DNA of 64,000 nt from Coptis chinensis (GCA_015680905.1 CM027381.1:66453501-66517500); one strand, 5' to 3'. Shown: positions 30,609 to 43,334, numbered from the stretch's first letter. Notes: a model not told the origin generated them from the letters alone. Numbers and translations are program-made.

Positions 30609-32356
30609 AGCGGATGGACCGCAGTCAAATAATGAAAAAGCAAAAAATAGCCGATATAAAAGAAGACGTATATTGAGTAATAGAGAAATCCAATCAGTTG
30701 AAACTCATGGTTATGTTAATTGTGATGGTGAAACAAGCGATGACAATCATTATTCCCGAAAAAATCACCTATATCAACCGGACGGTGTTGGAGAAAGTGA
30801 CGATGACTATGATTCTCAAATTAGTGGGAATGATTCAGAAGTAGAAGATGAAAACGATACAAATGACCATATGGAAGTTGAAGTTTCCCATGAGAAACCA
30901 AGTGAAGTTTTGCATGAAAGTTAGTATTATATTAGATATAGTTTTTAATATTATTTTATTTTTTATATTATTAGCTATAGTTTTTAATATTCATTTTAAT
31001 TTAGGGTGTTGTTTCCAACCATTGGATTTTGGAGAACCAACATCGGTGTGTCCTTTACTGTGATGCCATTGTTTGGTATGAAGAAAGGAATGACCGAACG
31101 AAAAATCCTAAAAATCCAAAGTTCTCTATATGTTGCAGTGGGGAGAAAGATCAACTACCTTTTTTGAAAGATACACCTGATTTTTTAAATGAGCTTATGG
31201 ACTACAATTTTGGCTCTAGATCCAAAAAGTTTACGAAAAATATCAGAGTATATAACAACATGTTTGCTTTCACATCAACAGGAGGTAATGTTCAAGAATC
31301 AATAAACAATGGTCATGGTCCATACGTCTACAAGATAAAAGGACAAAACCACCACAAAATTGGCACCTTACTTCCACTTGAAGGTTTACGCCTTAAGTTT
31401 TCCCAACTTTACATATATGATGCTGATAATGAAGTTGTGAACAGAATGAACTCTCTTAGTAAGAAAATTTTGACAAACGGGTCTGAAAAAGAGTTGGATC
31501 CAGATATGTTGAACAATACAAACAAACTTACCGAGACTTATAGAATGGCAGGGGATAGGTTTTTTCAGTATAAAGCTTATTAGTACAAGACAAAAGGATG
31601 GGAGACTTTATAACATGCCGACATCATCTGAAGTTGCTGCACTTATTGTTGAGGAAGAGAGTGAATTTAGTAATTACTGTGATATTGTGGTGGACAAAAA
31701 AGGATATGGCTTGAAAATAATAAATGAATTGCACCCAAGTTTCATGGCCATGCAATATCCTCTTTTGTTTCCTCATGCTGAAGATGGGTACAGGATTGAT
31801 ATCCCTTATCGGAATAATGTCAAAGTTGGGAAAAGGACAAACATAAGCATGAGGGAGTTCTACACTTTCAGATTGCAAATGAGACTAAAAGAAAGAAAAA
31901 CAATTGTTCTTGGTGGACGCTTGAAACAACAACTTATTGTTGATTCTTACTATGCTGTAGAACAGATTAGAGTTGATTGGGTTAGAAATAACCAGCAAAC
32001 TATTCGTGCTAAGCTTTATCAAGGATTAGTTGATGCAGTACTTTTTGGAGATTCAAAACTAGGTTATGTTGGAAGGCGAATAGTTCTACCATTTTCTTTC
32101 ACCGGAGGTTCATGTTATATGTTGCAAAACTATCAAGACGTTATTGCGATTTGTCGATGGGCTGAATCTCCTGATCTATTCATAACTTTTACTTGCAATC
32201 CTAAATGGCCCGAAGTTCAAAAATGTATTGACAAGATTGCTCCTGGATATACACACGTCGATTTCCCTGAAATTGTCGCTAGAGTTTTTGAGATCAAGCT
32301 GCATGAACTTATGATGGATTTGCAAAAACGTAAAAGGTTTGGAAAAGCTTGGGCGG
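30609..32356 (+). pseudogene. RepHel part 1: acidic leader, Helitron N-terminal domain, Rep start
   Basis: First half of the Helitron Rep-helicase. 30609-30924: basic RYKRRR then a strongly acidic stretch (DDDYDSQISGNDSEVEDEND), preceded by an acceptor. 31009-31583: N-terminal domain with a Cys-rich start (GEPTSVC and YCDAIVWYEERN in adjoining frames, so a frameshift), FSICCSGEKDQLPFL, NIRVYNNMFAFTSTGG, GPYVYKIKGQNHHKIGTLLP and LYIYDADNEVVNR. A second frameshift lies near 31570. 31615-32356: Helitron_like_N, with LHPSFMAMQYPLLFPHAEDG, LGYVGRRIVLPFSFTGGSCY and SPDLFITFTCNPKWPEV. The exon ends AWAG at a donor (gcgg|gtaagt, 32357). The protein would nick and join ssDNA during rolling-circle transposition. 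Confidence 0.92.
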
Positions 32357-32589
32357 GTAAGTAATTTACTAATTTAGTTGTTTTTATAACTTATTCTTTC
32401 GTAATTTTTAACTTTTTACTTAATTTGTACACTTTATGACTATTATATTGCTAAGAAAAAAATATCTCCCCTTCAAATATATAATTAATCTATAAATAGA
32501 TGCTAAATATAGAAAATAAAAATATGCCTAAATGATCCAAACAAGAAAGCAGTCTATGATAACACACTGTAATATAGACGGGCACATAC

Positions 32590-33062
32590 CTAGCTTTGAG
32601 CTCTTGAAATATACTTGAATGATACGAGTTTTGTCTACTCCGTAGTATACCCTATGCTGCATAGAAATTTTAGGTAGTCGCTTTAAAGAGCATCATAGAC
32701 TAAGCCAAGATGTATAACCTTTATAGGATCAATATGTCCAGCACCATAACCGAATTCAACATCTGGGTTAGTTGTTGGATTTAGGGGGAAAGCTACAAAC
32801 ACCAAGAAACATAAGTGCTTACAAGAGTTAGAACAAGTGAACAACCACATGAATTGAATGAATGAAGAAACATAAGTACTTACAAGATTAATAACACTTG
32901 AACAAACATGAATTGAATGAATAACAAACAAATAAATCTTTATTGCAGCACAAAGTACCTGTAGTCATAATGGCAGATTTGATTGCTAAAGGTGCCTAAT
33001 CAGGGTGGAAAGTCTTCATATAAACACCTGCACCACTAACATAGGGACATGATACCCAGATA
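32590..33062 (-). pseudogene. Subtilisin-like protease (cucumisin/SBT type) fragment, two exons
   Basis: Minus strand: exon 33062-32960 encodes SCPYVSGAGVYMKTFHPD, a stop, then [12 protein letters not shown], matching the block after the catalytic Ser in plant subtilases ([30 protein letters not shown].MTT). The Ser-bearing GTSM has decayed to IWV. A donor (acag|gtac) and acceptor (tttgtag, about 32794) flank a 165-bp intron; in-frame joining gives the family's next block [20 protein letters not shown] and GLVYDAL, then SDYLKFLCSIGY near 32660. Stops are in both exons. Prodomain, Asp and His sites and PA domain are missing. The retained intron indicates DNA-level capture. Confidence 0.85.
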
Positions 33063-33194
33063 TGATGTTAAACTAGAAAAGACACAAACAATACTCGAAA
33101 AGCCTTACAAGAGATTAGTTCTTGCCTATTCAATTTCAGGGAAATTTTCAGACCAGGAAAGATAAACCATGATCCTTGCCTCAATAGTGCTCTT

Positions 33195-34834
33195 TGATAA
33201 GTGCTCAAAAAGTGCAATTTAACCCTTGATTATGCCTCTTGTTTAGCCATCTTAGTGGACTAATAGTGTTTGTAAGTTATGTTTTAAGATTCTATAGGTG
33301 AGAAAGAGAGTTTCGTAGAATATTAGAGAAAAAGGGATAAAATAGAGCAATTCGGAGCATTAAGGATCACATGGGAAGCCCGTGGACAATCATGGAGAAG
33401 GCCAAGGAATTGAAGCTATTAAAGATGCGACTTGGACCTATTTTAAAGCCTATTTGGAAGCCCAAGGCCAAAGGATTCGTTGCTTGGACCAAAGCCCGCA
33501 AAAGAGGATAAAAGGATAGAGCAGAAGAGACAAAATAGGTTTACGCGTCTGGGACGCATGGATCGAGCGTCCAGACGCATTGATCAAGTCTGGGACACAT
33601 GGATCGAGCATCCAGACGCATTGATTAAGTCTAGGACGCATGAATAGTGCATCCAGACGCATGAATCGACACTGTAGCCAATTCCTTCTCAGTTTTGGAG
33701 ACGAAATTGGACTCTGAAAAAAGTCTATTTGTATTAGGAAACAAATGACAGTTTGGAATGCTTTTAGAGCTCATTGTAACCCCTATAAATAGAGGACCTA
33801 AGTGCCTTATATAAGAGGCCAATTCACTTATAATCTTGTCTCTAGAACTTAAGGCAGAGAGAGAGATTAATAATAAAAGATCAGTTTTAACTAGCTGAGT
33901 CTTAATAAATTAGTCTTTCTAGTTTTATGTTCTTCAACTCTTCTTCTTCTCGTTCATCGTGTTCTTCCTTCTTTATGGAAGGCTAATCTTCTCCTTTAAG
34001 GGAGGAGATAAAACCAGTGCTTAAGGTTTAATGATTCTTCTGGTTCATGGTATTCTTCAATCAGGTTAGTTATTTATGTTTTTAGTTATTAGTTCCATTG
34101 CCCACACCAGGGGATGGAAGTATAGAATAGGGTTTATGTTTTGCAATATTAATATCATGCTAGTGTTCTTTACTTTTCTTCTAGTAGTATAGTTCTTTAG
34201 AGTTAGGGAAGTATTCTTTGTGTTGCCTTAGAAGGGGTAGCTTAGGGAGTGGCTACCTAGGGGAAGTATTATTTGTGTTTGCCTTAAGTGGTGATTCATT
34301 GAATGGCCGCCTTATTAGGAAGTACTCCTTGATGTTGCTCTTGGTAATACATTGAATGGCTGCCCGAGCTTACATAAAAGGAAAGAAGATATTAATAGCA
34401 TAAACATAGGAACAACCTTAAGTAAAGTTAATTGTTAACGATGTTTCGTCCAAGAGGGCATCGACACTTGCTCGATTGCCTAATTAATTGTAAGTCTACT
34501 TGTAAGAACAACTATGAAGCGTAAGGTCATAGATTAAAAGTATTGGTGGATTCTAATCTCTTGAATTCCCTCTCTTATAAATTCCCAATAGTTTAGTTAA
34601 TTTAGTTTAGTTTAGCATTAGAATCTAAATCTCTATAATCATAGTTTTTAATCCCTTAAACCCCCTTTCCAGTCCTGTCCTTCACATAACATACACTTAA
34701 AAGTGGAACGATACCCTACTCATCCTTTACTTATTAAGGGATAATTAGGTTTTGATATGCTTCTATTTGTTCAACGACCATCATCTATCTACATCATCCA
34801 TACACCATCTACACACAAAAAGGTGCGAGTGTCA
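33195..34834 (+). repeat. 5' LTR of the Athila element (1640 bp)
   Basis: TATA-like box ctataaatag at about 33783 with a second tatataag at 33807 suggests the transcription start near 33815. Compared with the 3' LTR it has an extra ~35-bp segment near 34230 (ggtagcttagggagtggct) and lacks a 22-bp duplication found there near 43670. The two copies are otherwise very similar by eye. Confidence 0.95.
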
Positions 34835-34835
34835 A

Positions 34836-34851
34836 ATAGCGCCGCTGCCGT
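34836..34851 (+). promoter_or_regulatory. Athila primer-binding site (tRNA-Asp type)
   Basis: Two bases after the LTR end comes atagcgccgctgccg, close to the TGGCGCCGTTGCCGG PBS used by Athila and many other plant gypsy elements; the first positions are changed (ta for tg). Confidence 0.75.
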
Positions 34852-35462
34852 TTTAAGTTGTTTATGTTTAACATTTTCTTTCAAGATTAGAAGTTTGGAT
34901 CTTGAGGTAATTTTTAGCCGCATCATCCATCCTTTTAAGAAAGAGAGAAGCTTGAAGGACATCTCGAAGACAAGATCTACCATCCAGGTTAGTCGAATCT
35001 TCATTCTTTTTATTTTTCTTATGATAGTTGCATTATAGTTTAGTTTTATTGCTTTCTAGTATAATTGCATTTATGATCTTTTCAACAATTGAAGTTGTAA
35101 GCCAACACAGCAAAATATCAAACTCTAGTGTTTCTTGTCTGAATCTTGACAAACGGACTATCGTCTGTGGGCCGTAGTACTTAAGCAATCCAAGCGATTC
35201 ACCATAACCTTAGAAGAGACAGCTTTTGACAACGGGCGAGATACTAGCTGCAAAGCCCAACCCAGTTGAAGGAAAGTAGTTTTACATTTTAGTATAATTT
35301 AGAATAGTTGCATATTATTCAAGCATTGTAGGATATATTTTCGTCATTTTCGCATAGCATTTTCTAGTGTATGCCCTGTTGTCCATATCATCATCCGGTA
35401 AGAACACAACAGTGGACAAGGTTTAACAACCAACTCACAAGAATACTAGACGAGATTGAAAC

Positions 35463-36430
35463 AATGGCCGCAAGCAATGATGGAGGTGTTATGAACCCAA
35501 ATCATCCTGAAGCTATCCCACCCATGCAAGCACAATAGAGGAAGAAGCTGAGTGATTTCTATTCACCAATCATTGGAGACCCACCTAGCAGTATTGTTTT
35601 TCCAGAGACAGAAGCTAATCAGTTTGAACTTAGAGCATCAGTAATCTCTATGCTTCCAAAGTTTAATGGTTTAGACAATGTTCATAAGTTCACATGAATA
35701 AATTTCTATCAGTCCTCAGAACTTTCAAGAACCAGAATATCAGGGATGAGAGTATCAAGTTAATTCTTTTCCCACTCTCACTCGAAGGTAAAGCATCCGA
35801 ATGGCTAACTGCACAGCCGATCAATTCAATTAACAACTGGGAGAAGTTGAGAACAAAGTTTATGAACAAGTTCTACCCACCACAGAAGACAGATGCCATG
35901 CAGTAAGCCATCAACAATTTCAAAGGGAAGGTCACTGAAGAATATCATCAAAGCTGGGAGAAATTCAATAATCTGCTAGTCTCATGTCCACATCATGGAT
36001 GATAAGAGCACAATTGGCTCATTTTTTCTTCGAGGACTTTCTACTATGAACAAGCGGATGATCCATGCATCAAGATAAGTTTACATCATTGGATGGAGAG
36101 GAAGCCTACAACTTTCTTTCTGAGAATTTAGTCAAGACACTCAACAATGGAGTACTAGCAACGGGGCGTAGCTAGAGTGGAGGGTGCCAGAAACAATTTG
36201 GCAACCAAATTCAAGAAGACCCAAATCAAGCGATGCTATCAATTATGGCAAACCTATCAACAGGGACTTGAAAATCTGAACAAGAAGTTTGATCGGATTC
36301 TCCATGAATCCTCCAAAAGCAACAATTTTCAAAGCTAAACCTCACCATCCAAGCCTTGTTATGCAATTTGTGAGCTATGTTACGATGAAGGCCGCACCAA
36401 CACAGAGTGTTAAGATTATCTAGATACTAA
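35463..36430 (+). pseudogene. Athila gag relic
   Basis: From ATG 35463 (MAASNDGGVMNPNHPEA) through a stop, LSDFYSPIIGDP, FELRASVISMLPKFNG, then after a frame change LILFPLSLEGKASEWLTAQP and LRTKFMNKFYPPQKTDAM, the conserved retrotransposon gag core, then EYHQSWEKFNNLLVSCPHHG. A Cys pair (CYAICELCYDEG, about 36355) marks the degraded zinc knuckle. At least four stops or shifts interrupt it. The protein would form the virus-like particle core. Confidence 0.85.
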
Positions 36431-37250
36431 TGATCAACTATTTAGGAAGAAATAACCAGTTCATCTACAACATAAAGTATTAGACACATGCATATAACTA
36501 ATGTGCATAACATTTGTCCATATGATTCACATTCAAAATATAAAGAATTATAGTTAATACAAAAGTAATGCTTTTAGTATATAACCCACATCGAGGCCAC
36601 ACCACTTAAGAGTGTTAAGTACTATTTGGATACTAATCTGAGGCATGTAGTATCAACTCTTTTGGAAGAAATAACCGGTCAATCGAGATGAAATTATTGG
36701 AAGCCACAAAATACAAATCGAGGAATTTTCCTCAAGGATTCCGAAATCGATCAAATCAAAAATCGCCCGGAACCATACGTAAATCAACAGTCATACGGAA
36801 CCAACAATACCAAGCCAACACAAACAGAAGTACGGATCTTATGAGTGGATATATTGCCCCTACGCCTCGGTCGAGCAAGGCAACATATGGAAGATGCTAT
36901 CACCACCATTGTCAATGAAATAAACGGACAAAATCAAAGAACCCAAAGTTGGAGAATAACTTTAGTGTCATTCAACGCCGGATAGGGCAAATCGTCAGCC
37001 GCCTTTGACAGAGAGATCAAAAGGAGCATTACCAAGCCGGCCGAAAATCCGAAAGGAAGAGGTGTCCTGCGGTGGATAACCCGGAGATCACTCGGTCCGA
37101 ATGCCCAAGTTAATTCTGTCACCATTCGAGGTCGGGCAAGAAAGTTGATAACAAGATTGTCTATGAACCAGGAAAAGATTCTGCGGAGCCTAAGGTAACT
37201 TATGTCCCCACCATCCCACCCAGTTCTAACGTTCCAGATATATCTAGTGT
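36431..37250. other. Decayed gag-pol junction of the Athila element
   Basis: No motif recognised, apart from a repeat of 'gagtgttaag.*actat.tggatactaat' (36408 and 36607) that shows a local duplication of gag-end sequence. Confidence 0.5.
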
Positions 37251-37251
37251 T

Positions 37252-38100
37252 GTGCCACCTGCTGAAGAAGCTATTGCAAAAGAAGTTGAAGGAACTACTG
37301 TGGAAGTAAGTAAGAAGAAGCCATCACGAGTGACTCCACCTGTCACTCCACTATCTGTTACCAAGCCAACCAAAGCCGAAAGAAGAGAACCGATATTGAA
37401 GAATCTGCCAGCACCATTTCCTTCGAAACTAGTGAATACCAGAAAAGATGACCAGTACAAGGAGATTTGCGATGTATTTCAGAATTTACATATTAATATC
37501 CCATTTCTGACTGCCATCAAGCAAGTTCCCTCGTATGCCAAGTTCTTGAAAGATCTAGTGAAGAAGAAGACCAACATTCCAAAAGAAGCTTTTATCGCTC
37601 AACGATGTTCATCGTACCTACAAAATCTATCGGTTGTGAAACTGAAAGATCCTGGAACAAGCTTTATTAGATTTGGGTGCCAGTGTGAATCTTCTACCAT
37701 ATTTCGTCTATGAGAAGTTCGGCTTGAAGGATCTAAAACCGACCCGATGTTACTTTTACGGTTAAGCGATAGATCGATGAAGATACCTAGAGGACTAATT
37801 GAAGACGTCATAGTCAAGATCGAAGATTTCTATTATCCAGTTGATTTCATAGTACTCGACATAGAACCTACATCTGGTAGGCAGACCAATCATTCTAGGC
37901 AGACTATTCTTGGCCACTGCAAATACACTCATCAACTGTCGAAACGGTAATATGACGTTATCCTTTGGTAATATGAAAATCGAGACCAATGTTTTCCATA
38001 TGTTACAGCAACCACAGGAGGTGTGTGTTGTGAACGAGGTATGCATGATTGAAGTGTTAGCATAGGATTATCTGACTCATTCATATCCTGCTGATGAGTT
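37252..38100 (+). pseudogene. Athila gag end and aspartic protease
   Basis: 37375-37560 encodes KAERREPILKNLPAPFP and FQNLHINIPFLTAIKQVPSY plus AKFLKDLVKKK, the conserved pre-protease region of Athila. The protease core begins LDLGASVNLLPYFVYEKFGL near 37663, where Athila proteins have the D-L-G-A-S form of the active site; the flap-side segment GRLFLATANTLINCRNGNMT is near 37885. Frameshifts lie near 37670 and 37740. It would process gag-pol. Confidence 0.85.
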
Positions 38101-38101
38101 A

Positions 38102-39926
38102 TTGAAAGCTCTGACAGACTCAAATTGTGAGGAACTTAGTGTTGAGGCAATCAATGCAATTTTGGATTCATCACCTGTCATGGATGACAACAAGTTCAAA
38201 GAAAAGTTTGAATCGCTTATGCCTGATGGACCACCTAAAGAGCTTAAGAAGGAGCCGCCTAAGCTAGAATTGAAAACTTTACCGTCTACACTCAAGTATG
38301 TTTTCTTGGGAGATTTGGGAACCTACCCAGTAGTCATTGCATCAGATTTGACTGCGGAGCAGGAATCCAGGTTAGTAGCACTTTTAAAAAAACACAAGTC
38401 AGCTATAGGTTGGACAATTGATGATATCAAGGGGATCAGCCCTATGATAGTTCAACATAGGATTCATTTGGAAGAGGATTCCAAGACTTCTAAGCAACCA
38501 CAGAGGATGCTTAATCCGAAAATGAAGGAAGTAGTTAGAGAAGAGGTCGTCAAACTCCTTGACGCCGGCATTATCTACCCTATTTCTGATAGTCAATGGG
38601 TTAGTCCAGTTCAAGTTGTGCCAAAGAAGTCCGGAACCACAGTGATCGAGAACGAGAACAATGAGTTGATTCCAACCAGGATTCAGACTGGATGGAGAGT
38701 TTGCATCGATTACAGGAAGCTGAATAGCGCATCAAGGAAAGACCATTTTCCATTGCCATTCATCGATCAGATGTTAGAAAGATTAGCTGGACAAGCTTAC
38801 TACTGCTTTCTTGATGGTTACTCAGGATATTTTCAAATCCATATTCACCCTGAGGACCAAGAGAAGACCACATTCACATGTCCGTTTGGAACATTCGCCT
38901 ACCGTCGTATGCCTTTTGGTCTATGCAATGCACCGGCCACTTTTCAGCGATGCATGATGAGTATTTTTGACGACATGGTGGAGAAATACATGGAAGTTTT
39001 TATGGACGATTTTTCAGTTTTTGGATCATCTTTTGAGGATTGCCTACACCATCTCTCCTTAGTCCTTAAACGTTGTTGCGATACCAACTTAGTTCTAAAC
39101 TGGGAAAAGTGTCACTTCATGGGTAAAGGAAGGGATAGTGCTAGGTCACCAAGTTTCAAAGGAAGGAATTCTAGTAGATCGAGCGAAGATTGATATTATA
39201 AAGGATCTACCCAAACCGAGAACTGTCAAAGATATCCGTGCCTTCCTAGGTCACGCGGGATTCTACCGTCGATTTATCAAGGATTTCAGTAGAATTGCAA
39301 GACCGCTGTCACATCTGTTAGGGAAAGATATTGTCTTTGATTTTGATACATCATGTGTTGAAGCTTTTATGAAGTTAAAGGAAGCACTCACTTCAGCACC
39401 AATCATTCGAGTGCCCGATTGGAGCCAGCCATTTGAAATCATGTGTGATGCATCTGATTATGCTATAGGAGCCGTTCTAGGACAAAGAGACAAGAAAGTG
39501 CCGTATGCAATCTACTATGCTAGCAAGACTCTAAATGGAGCTCAGATTAATTATTCTACCACTGAGAAGGAACTCTTAGCCATCGTCTATTCTCTTGACA
39601 AATTCTGACAATATCTGATAGGTTCAAAGGTGATTGTCTATTACGACCATGCCGCCTTGCGTCATTTACTCGCTAAGCAGGATGCCAAGCCTAGGTTGAT
39701 CCGATGGATACTACTTTTACAAGAATTTGATTTAGAGATACGTGATAAGAAAGGAACAGAGAATGTCATTGTTGATCACCTTTCTAGATTGCTAGTGGAG
39801 AATACAGAAGACAATTTACAAATCTGTGAGACTTTTCCTGATGAACAGTTGTTCATTATATCAGAAGTGCCATGGTACAACCACATTGCAAATTATCTTG
39901 TGACTGACAAGGTACCATCACATTAG
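38102..39926 (+). pseudogene. Athila reverse transcriptase and RNase H
   Basis: 38102-39193 holds the RT: PKKSGTTVIENENNELIPTR, GWRVCIDYRKLNSAS, FLDGYSGYFQI with the first Asp, PFGLCNAPATFQRCM, and the catalytic YMEVFMDDFSVFGSSFEDC. A frameshift near 39130 moves to the frame from 39138 (GHQVSKEGILVDRAKIDIIK, FLGHAGFYRRFIKDFSR). RNase H follows: MCDASDYAIGAVLGQR, IYYASKTLNGAQINYSTTEK, a stop at 39606, then [20 protein letters not shown]. These strings are diagnostic for the Athila lineage. One frameshift and two or three stops inactivate it. Confidence 0.95.
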
Positions 39927-41306
39927 AGCAAGCAAGAAAAAGATTTATTCTACTCAAAGGCCAGATATTATTTTTGGGATGATCCATACTTATTCAAGAA
40001 GTGTTCAGATCAAATTATTCGAAGATGCATCCCAGAATTGGAACAGGAATCCATTTTATCATTCTGTCATGATCAGCCTTGCGGAGGACACTTTGGTCCG
40101 CAACGTACTGCAGACAAGGTATTACAAGCTGGATTCTATTGGCCTACCCTTTTCAAAGATGCAAATCTTTATTGCAAAGCATGTTCGAGATGCCAATTTT
40201 TGGCCAAGACCTCGAAAAGGTTCGAGTGGCCTCAACAACCAATCATTATCTCAGAAATCTTTGATGTATGGGGTATAGACTTCATGGGACCATTTCCACC
40301 TTCTTTTGGTTACACCTACATTCTATTGGCTGTGGACTATGTTTCAAAGTGGATTGAAGCAGTTCTTACAAAGACTGCCGATCATAAAGTCGTCATGGAC
40401 TTTCTGAAGAAGAACATTCTACCAAGATTTGGAACACTGAGAGCCATCATCAGTGATAACGGTTCTCACTTCTGTAACCGTGTATTTGGGAATCTTATGG
40501 CAAAGTATGGAGTAATTCACAAGCTAGCTTTACCATATCATCCTTAGACTAATGGTCAAGTAGAAATTTCGAATAGGGAAATCAAGAGTATTCTGGAGAA
40601 GACAGTAAATCCATCTAGGAAAGATCGGGTCTCTTAGACTCCAAGATGCACTATGGGCATACAAAACAACATTCAAAACACCCATAGGGATGTAAGCCCT
40701 ATCGCTTGGTATATGGAAAAGCGTGTCATCTACCTATTGAGTTAGAACATAAAGCCTATTGGGCAGTGAAAGAGATGAATTTCAACCTAGATCAAGCGGG
40801 GAAAGGAGGAAGCTTCGTGATCGCTGAATTAGAGGAATTGAGAAGTGATGCTTATGATAAGTCGAGGATTTACAAGGATAAGACTAAAGCATTACATGAC
40901 GAAGAATTCAAGAGAGAATTTGAACACAGACGAAGGTTACGCCTACAACTCTCGTCTAGAAATTTTCCCTGGAAAGCTGAGATCTAGATGGACGGGACCG
41001 TTTATAGTAAGACATGTCACACCTTTTGGAGCTATTGAAGTAGAAGACATAAAGAGAAGGACTCATTTCAAAGTAAATGCTCATCGACTGAAGCCTTTTA
41101 TGGAGTTACCTACTAGAGACGTGGATGCCGTTTTTCTCAAGGATCTGGTTTATCAGACCACTGTTGAAGCGAAAAATTTGGGTAAGTTACCTACACACCT
41201 TAAAGATTACATTCTATGTCTTGCTGAACCTGTTACTCTGTCTAGTTTAAGTTTTTTGCATGAGGAAGCCAAGCATTGTAAGCTTGACTCCTTAGGATCT
41301 CATTAG
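39927..41306 (+). pseudogene. Athila integrase
   Basis: After a stop at 39925 the N-terminal HHCC zinc domain is seen (HDQPCGGHFGPQRT...CKACSRCQ, about 40067-40195), then the DDE core: WGIDFMGPFPPSFGYTYIL (first Asp, 40270), LRAIISDNGSHFCN (second Asp, 40440) and, after a stop at 40546, TNGQVEISNREIKSILEK (Glu, 40553). The C-terminal part [20 protein letters not shown] and [15 protein letters not shown] is at 40977-41090. A frameshift near 40640 and one near 40950 complete the damage. It would insert the cDNA; all three catalytic acids are still readable. Confidence 0.93.
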
Positions 41307-43334
41307 TATAAGTGCCACTGATAGCCGGGCCCTCAGATTTTCATAAATTTATCCTTTACTGAGAGGAGTTGCAAGTGCCGGAGTCAAAGTCTCATAACTC
41401 TAGTAGACCGAGTATAAAATGTCTACGGGAAGTAAGCATGTTGTTGAGAGATAAATTTTGAGATCGGAATACTAGTCTTGAGGATCTGACTATAAAAGAC
41501 TCAAAAGTCTTGAGAATCTGACATTAAAAGACTCACATTACGTCTTGGGGATCTGACGTAAAAAGACCTAAAAATTCGGCATCAATAGTAATATCCTACC
41601 TTTTTCTCATCCATTTCATTTACTTCTTTATACATTGAGGTCAATGCATGTATAAGTAGGGGGAGGGTGTGCTTGAGAAATGAATTTTGAAAATTAGTTT
41701 TCAAAAACTAAAATATTTTTGTTTCTATATCAACAACATGAGAAAAATAAATTTTAATGATGAGTCTGGGATATAGATTCTATACTGCTTAGTGTTGAGT
41801 TTGATAGATAGTTGATATTATTGATTTCATTACTGCTTAGACTATTTATTATGCTCGGACATAGTTCTTGTTGATAGAATCCTTTATCAAGGTACCACCA
41901 TAGTACTTGGTCAGTTTTGTGTACTTTTGCTAGAAGAGAGATTTAAACCCCTAGTAAACTGGAAGTAGAATTTTTAGACTCAACCCGTAAGACTTGAGCT
42001 TTATACCCATTCTTTGGAGAGTTCTTATGAAAAATCCGAGTTTTAGTGACTCAACATCTTTCAGTTCTTTATGTCGTTGTAATATAGTCTCATTATTCGT
42101 TGATTTGGTTAATCACAAAGTGACATCAACTGGGGAGATAGCCATTAGGTCTTGTAGTCTATTCGAAACAGAGTATCATACTGATAAGTCAAGTAGTGAA
42201 CCCATTCAGCCTTTATCCCACCTAGTAGGACCATCATGTTAAACCCTTTTGAGCCTTACAATAAGCCATTTTTCTTCCAAAACCCTTTATCCTTTACCTA
42301 ACTCCTGACAAGGAGTATAGCCAATATCTTTATCAGCCACCCATATGTTTTTGATAATACGAGGGGCACAAGGAGGAAGAAAGACCACAAAAGGAAGATT
42401 ACAAGGATATACCACTGGTTTTAACTATAAAAAAAAAAAAAAAAAAAAAAAAAGTTGAACAGAATGGATGGAAAAACTAAGACAAAGGAAAATTTTCTCT
42501 GCAATACAGAATTTGAAGAAATCTTCCAAAGAAAGAAGCAAAACCCTTAGTGTTCTCAGAAACAACCTTAGAATCCTTTTTACCTTTCCTTCATAAATAA
42601 AATAGCCAAGCCAAGTTATAACCCATGACTTATCACTACAGTATGGTACGAAGTCTAGAATAGGTGAGAGGATGCTAAAGTGAAGGACCCGACACTTCAT
42701 ATGTGATTGACATTCTTTCCATGAGACTACTTTCATTCAAAAGTCTGTTTTTCAAGGTAGTATGTGGGATGTTTGTATACATTATTCTTTTCCCCACATA
42801 CATGAGGTAAAATAGTAGACCATCTTCTGAGAGATTCTTTTATGAGAGTATGACCGATGAGGATTGAAAGTCAAGATTATATGTTTAAAGGTAAACTAGG
42901 GATTCCGTTTCTTGGATAGGAGAGTATAAAGATTGACTAAGTACAGACATAAGCCTTAATTGAGAATTTTGTCAATTTTTACTATCTCCCATCATAATCT
43001 ATGAGTCTTTGCAGCAATGTAGTTTGCAATAGATACCGTCTATTGGAGTAAGCACTAAGTGGGTAAGGAATTTCTCTCTCTGAAAAATACTATCATTCTT
43101 GAACATGCTATTGATTGATTTTGTGGGTATATCACCTGAAAACACTCACGAGACTATAACTCGTCCTTTTTGGGGAACTTAAAGGTTTAAAGCCTTGTTG
43201 CATATGGTAAATGCAATCGCGATGCCTGCAAAAGTGAGTTAGGATTTTATTTTTGTTATTAGGATGTGATTTTGATCACTTATCTATTTTTATCTTATTT
43301 GCTAAGAGACTAGCAAAAGGCTAGTTGGGAGTTG
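41307..43334 (+). other. 3' non-coding region of the Athila element
   Basis: No env-like ORF recognised. 41400-41580 has three 'gatctgac.taaaagact' repeats; a purine tract agtagggggagggtg at 41659 and one at the 3' LTR border (agttgggagttg, 43323-43334) are candidate polypurine tracts; 42428-42453 is an uninterrupted A run. Confidence 0.6.
42428..42453. repeat. A-homopolymer of about 26 bases
   Basis: An unbroken A run in the 3' non-coding region, not at an element end and without a nearby target duplication that I can see. Confidence 0.9.

Noticed and set aside
36688..36918. Open frame MKLLEATKYKSRNFPQG... as a separate gene
   Set aside because: It lies in the decayed gag-pol junction of the Athila element and has no known motif.
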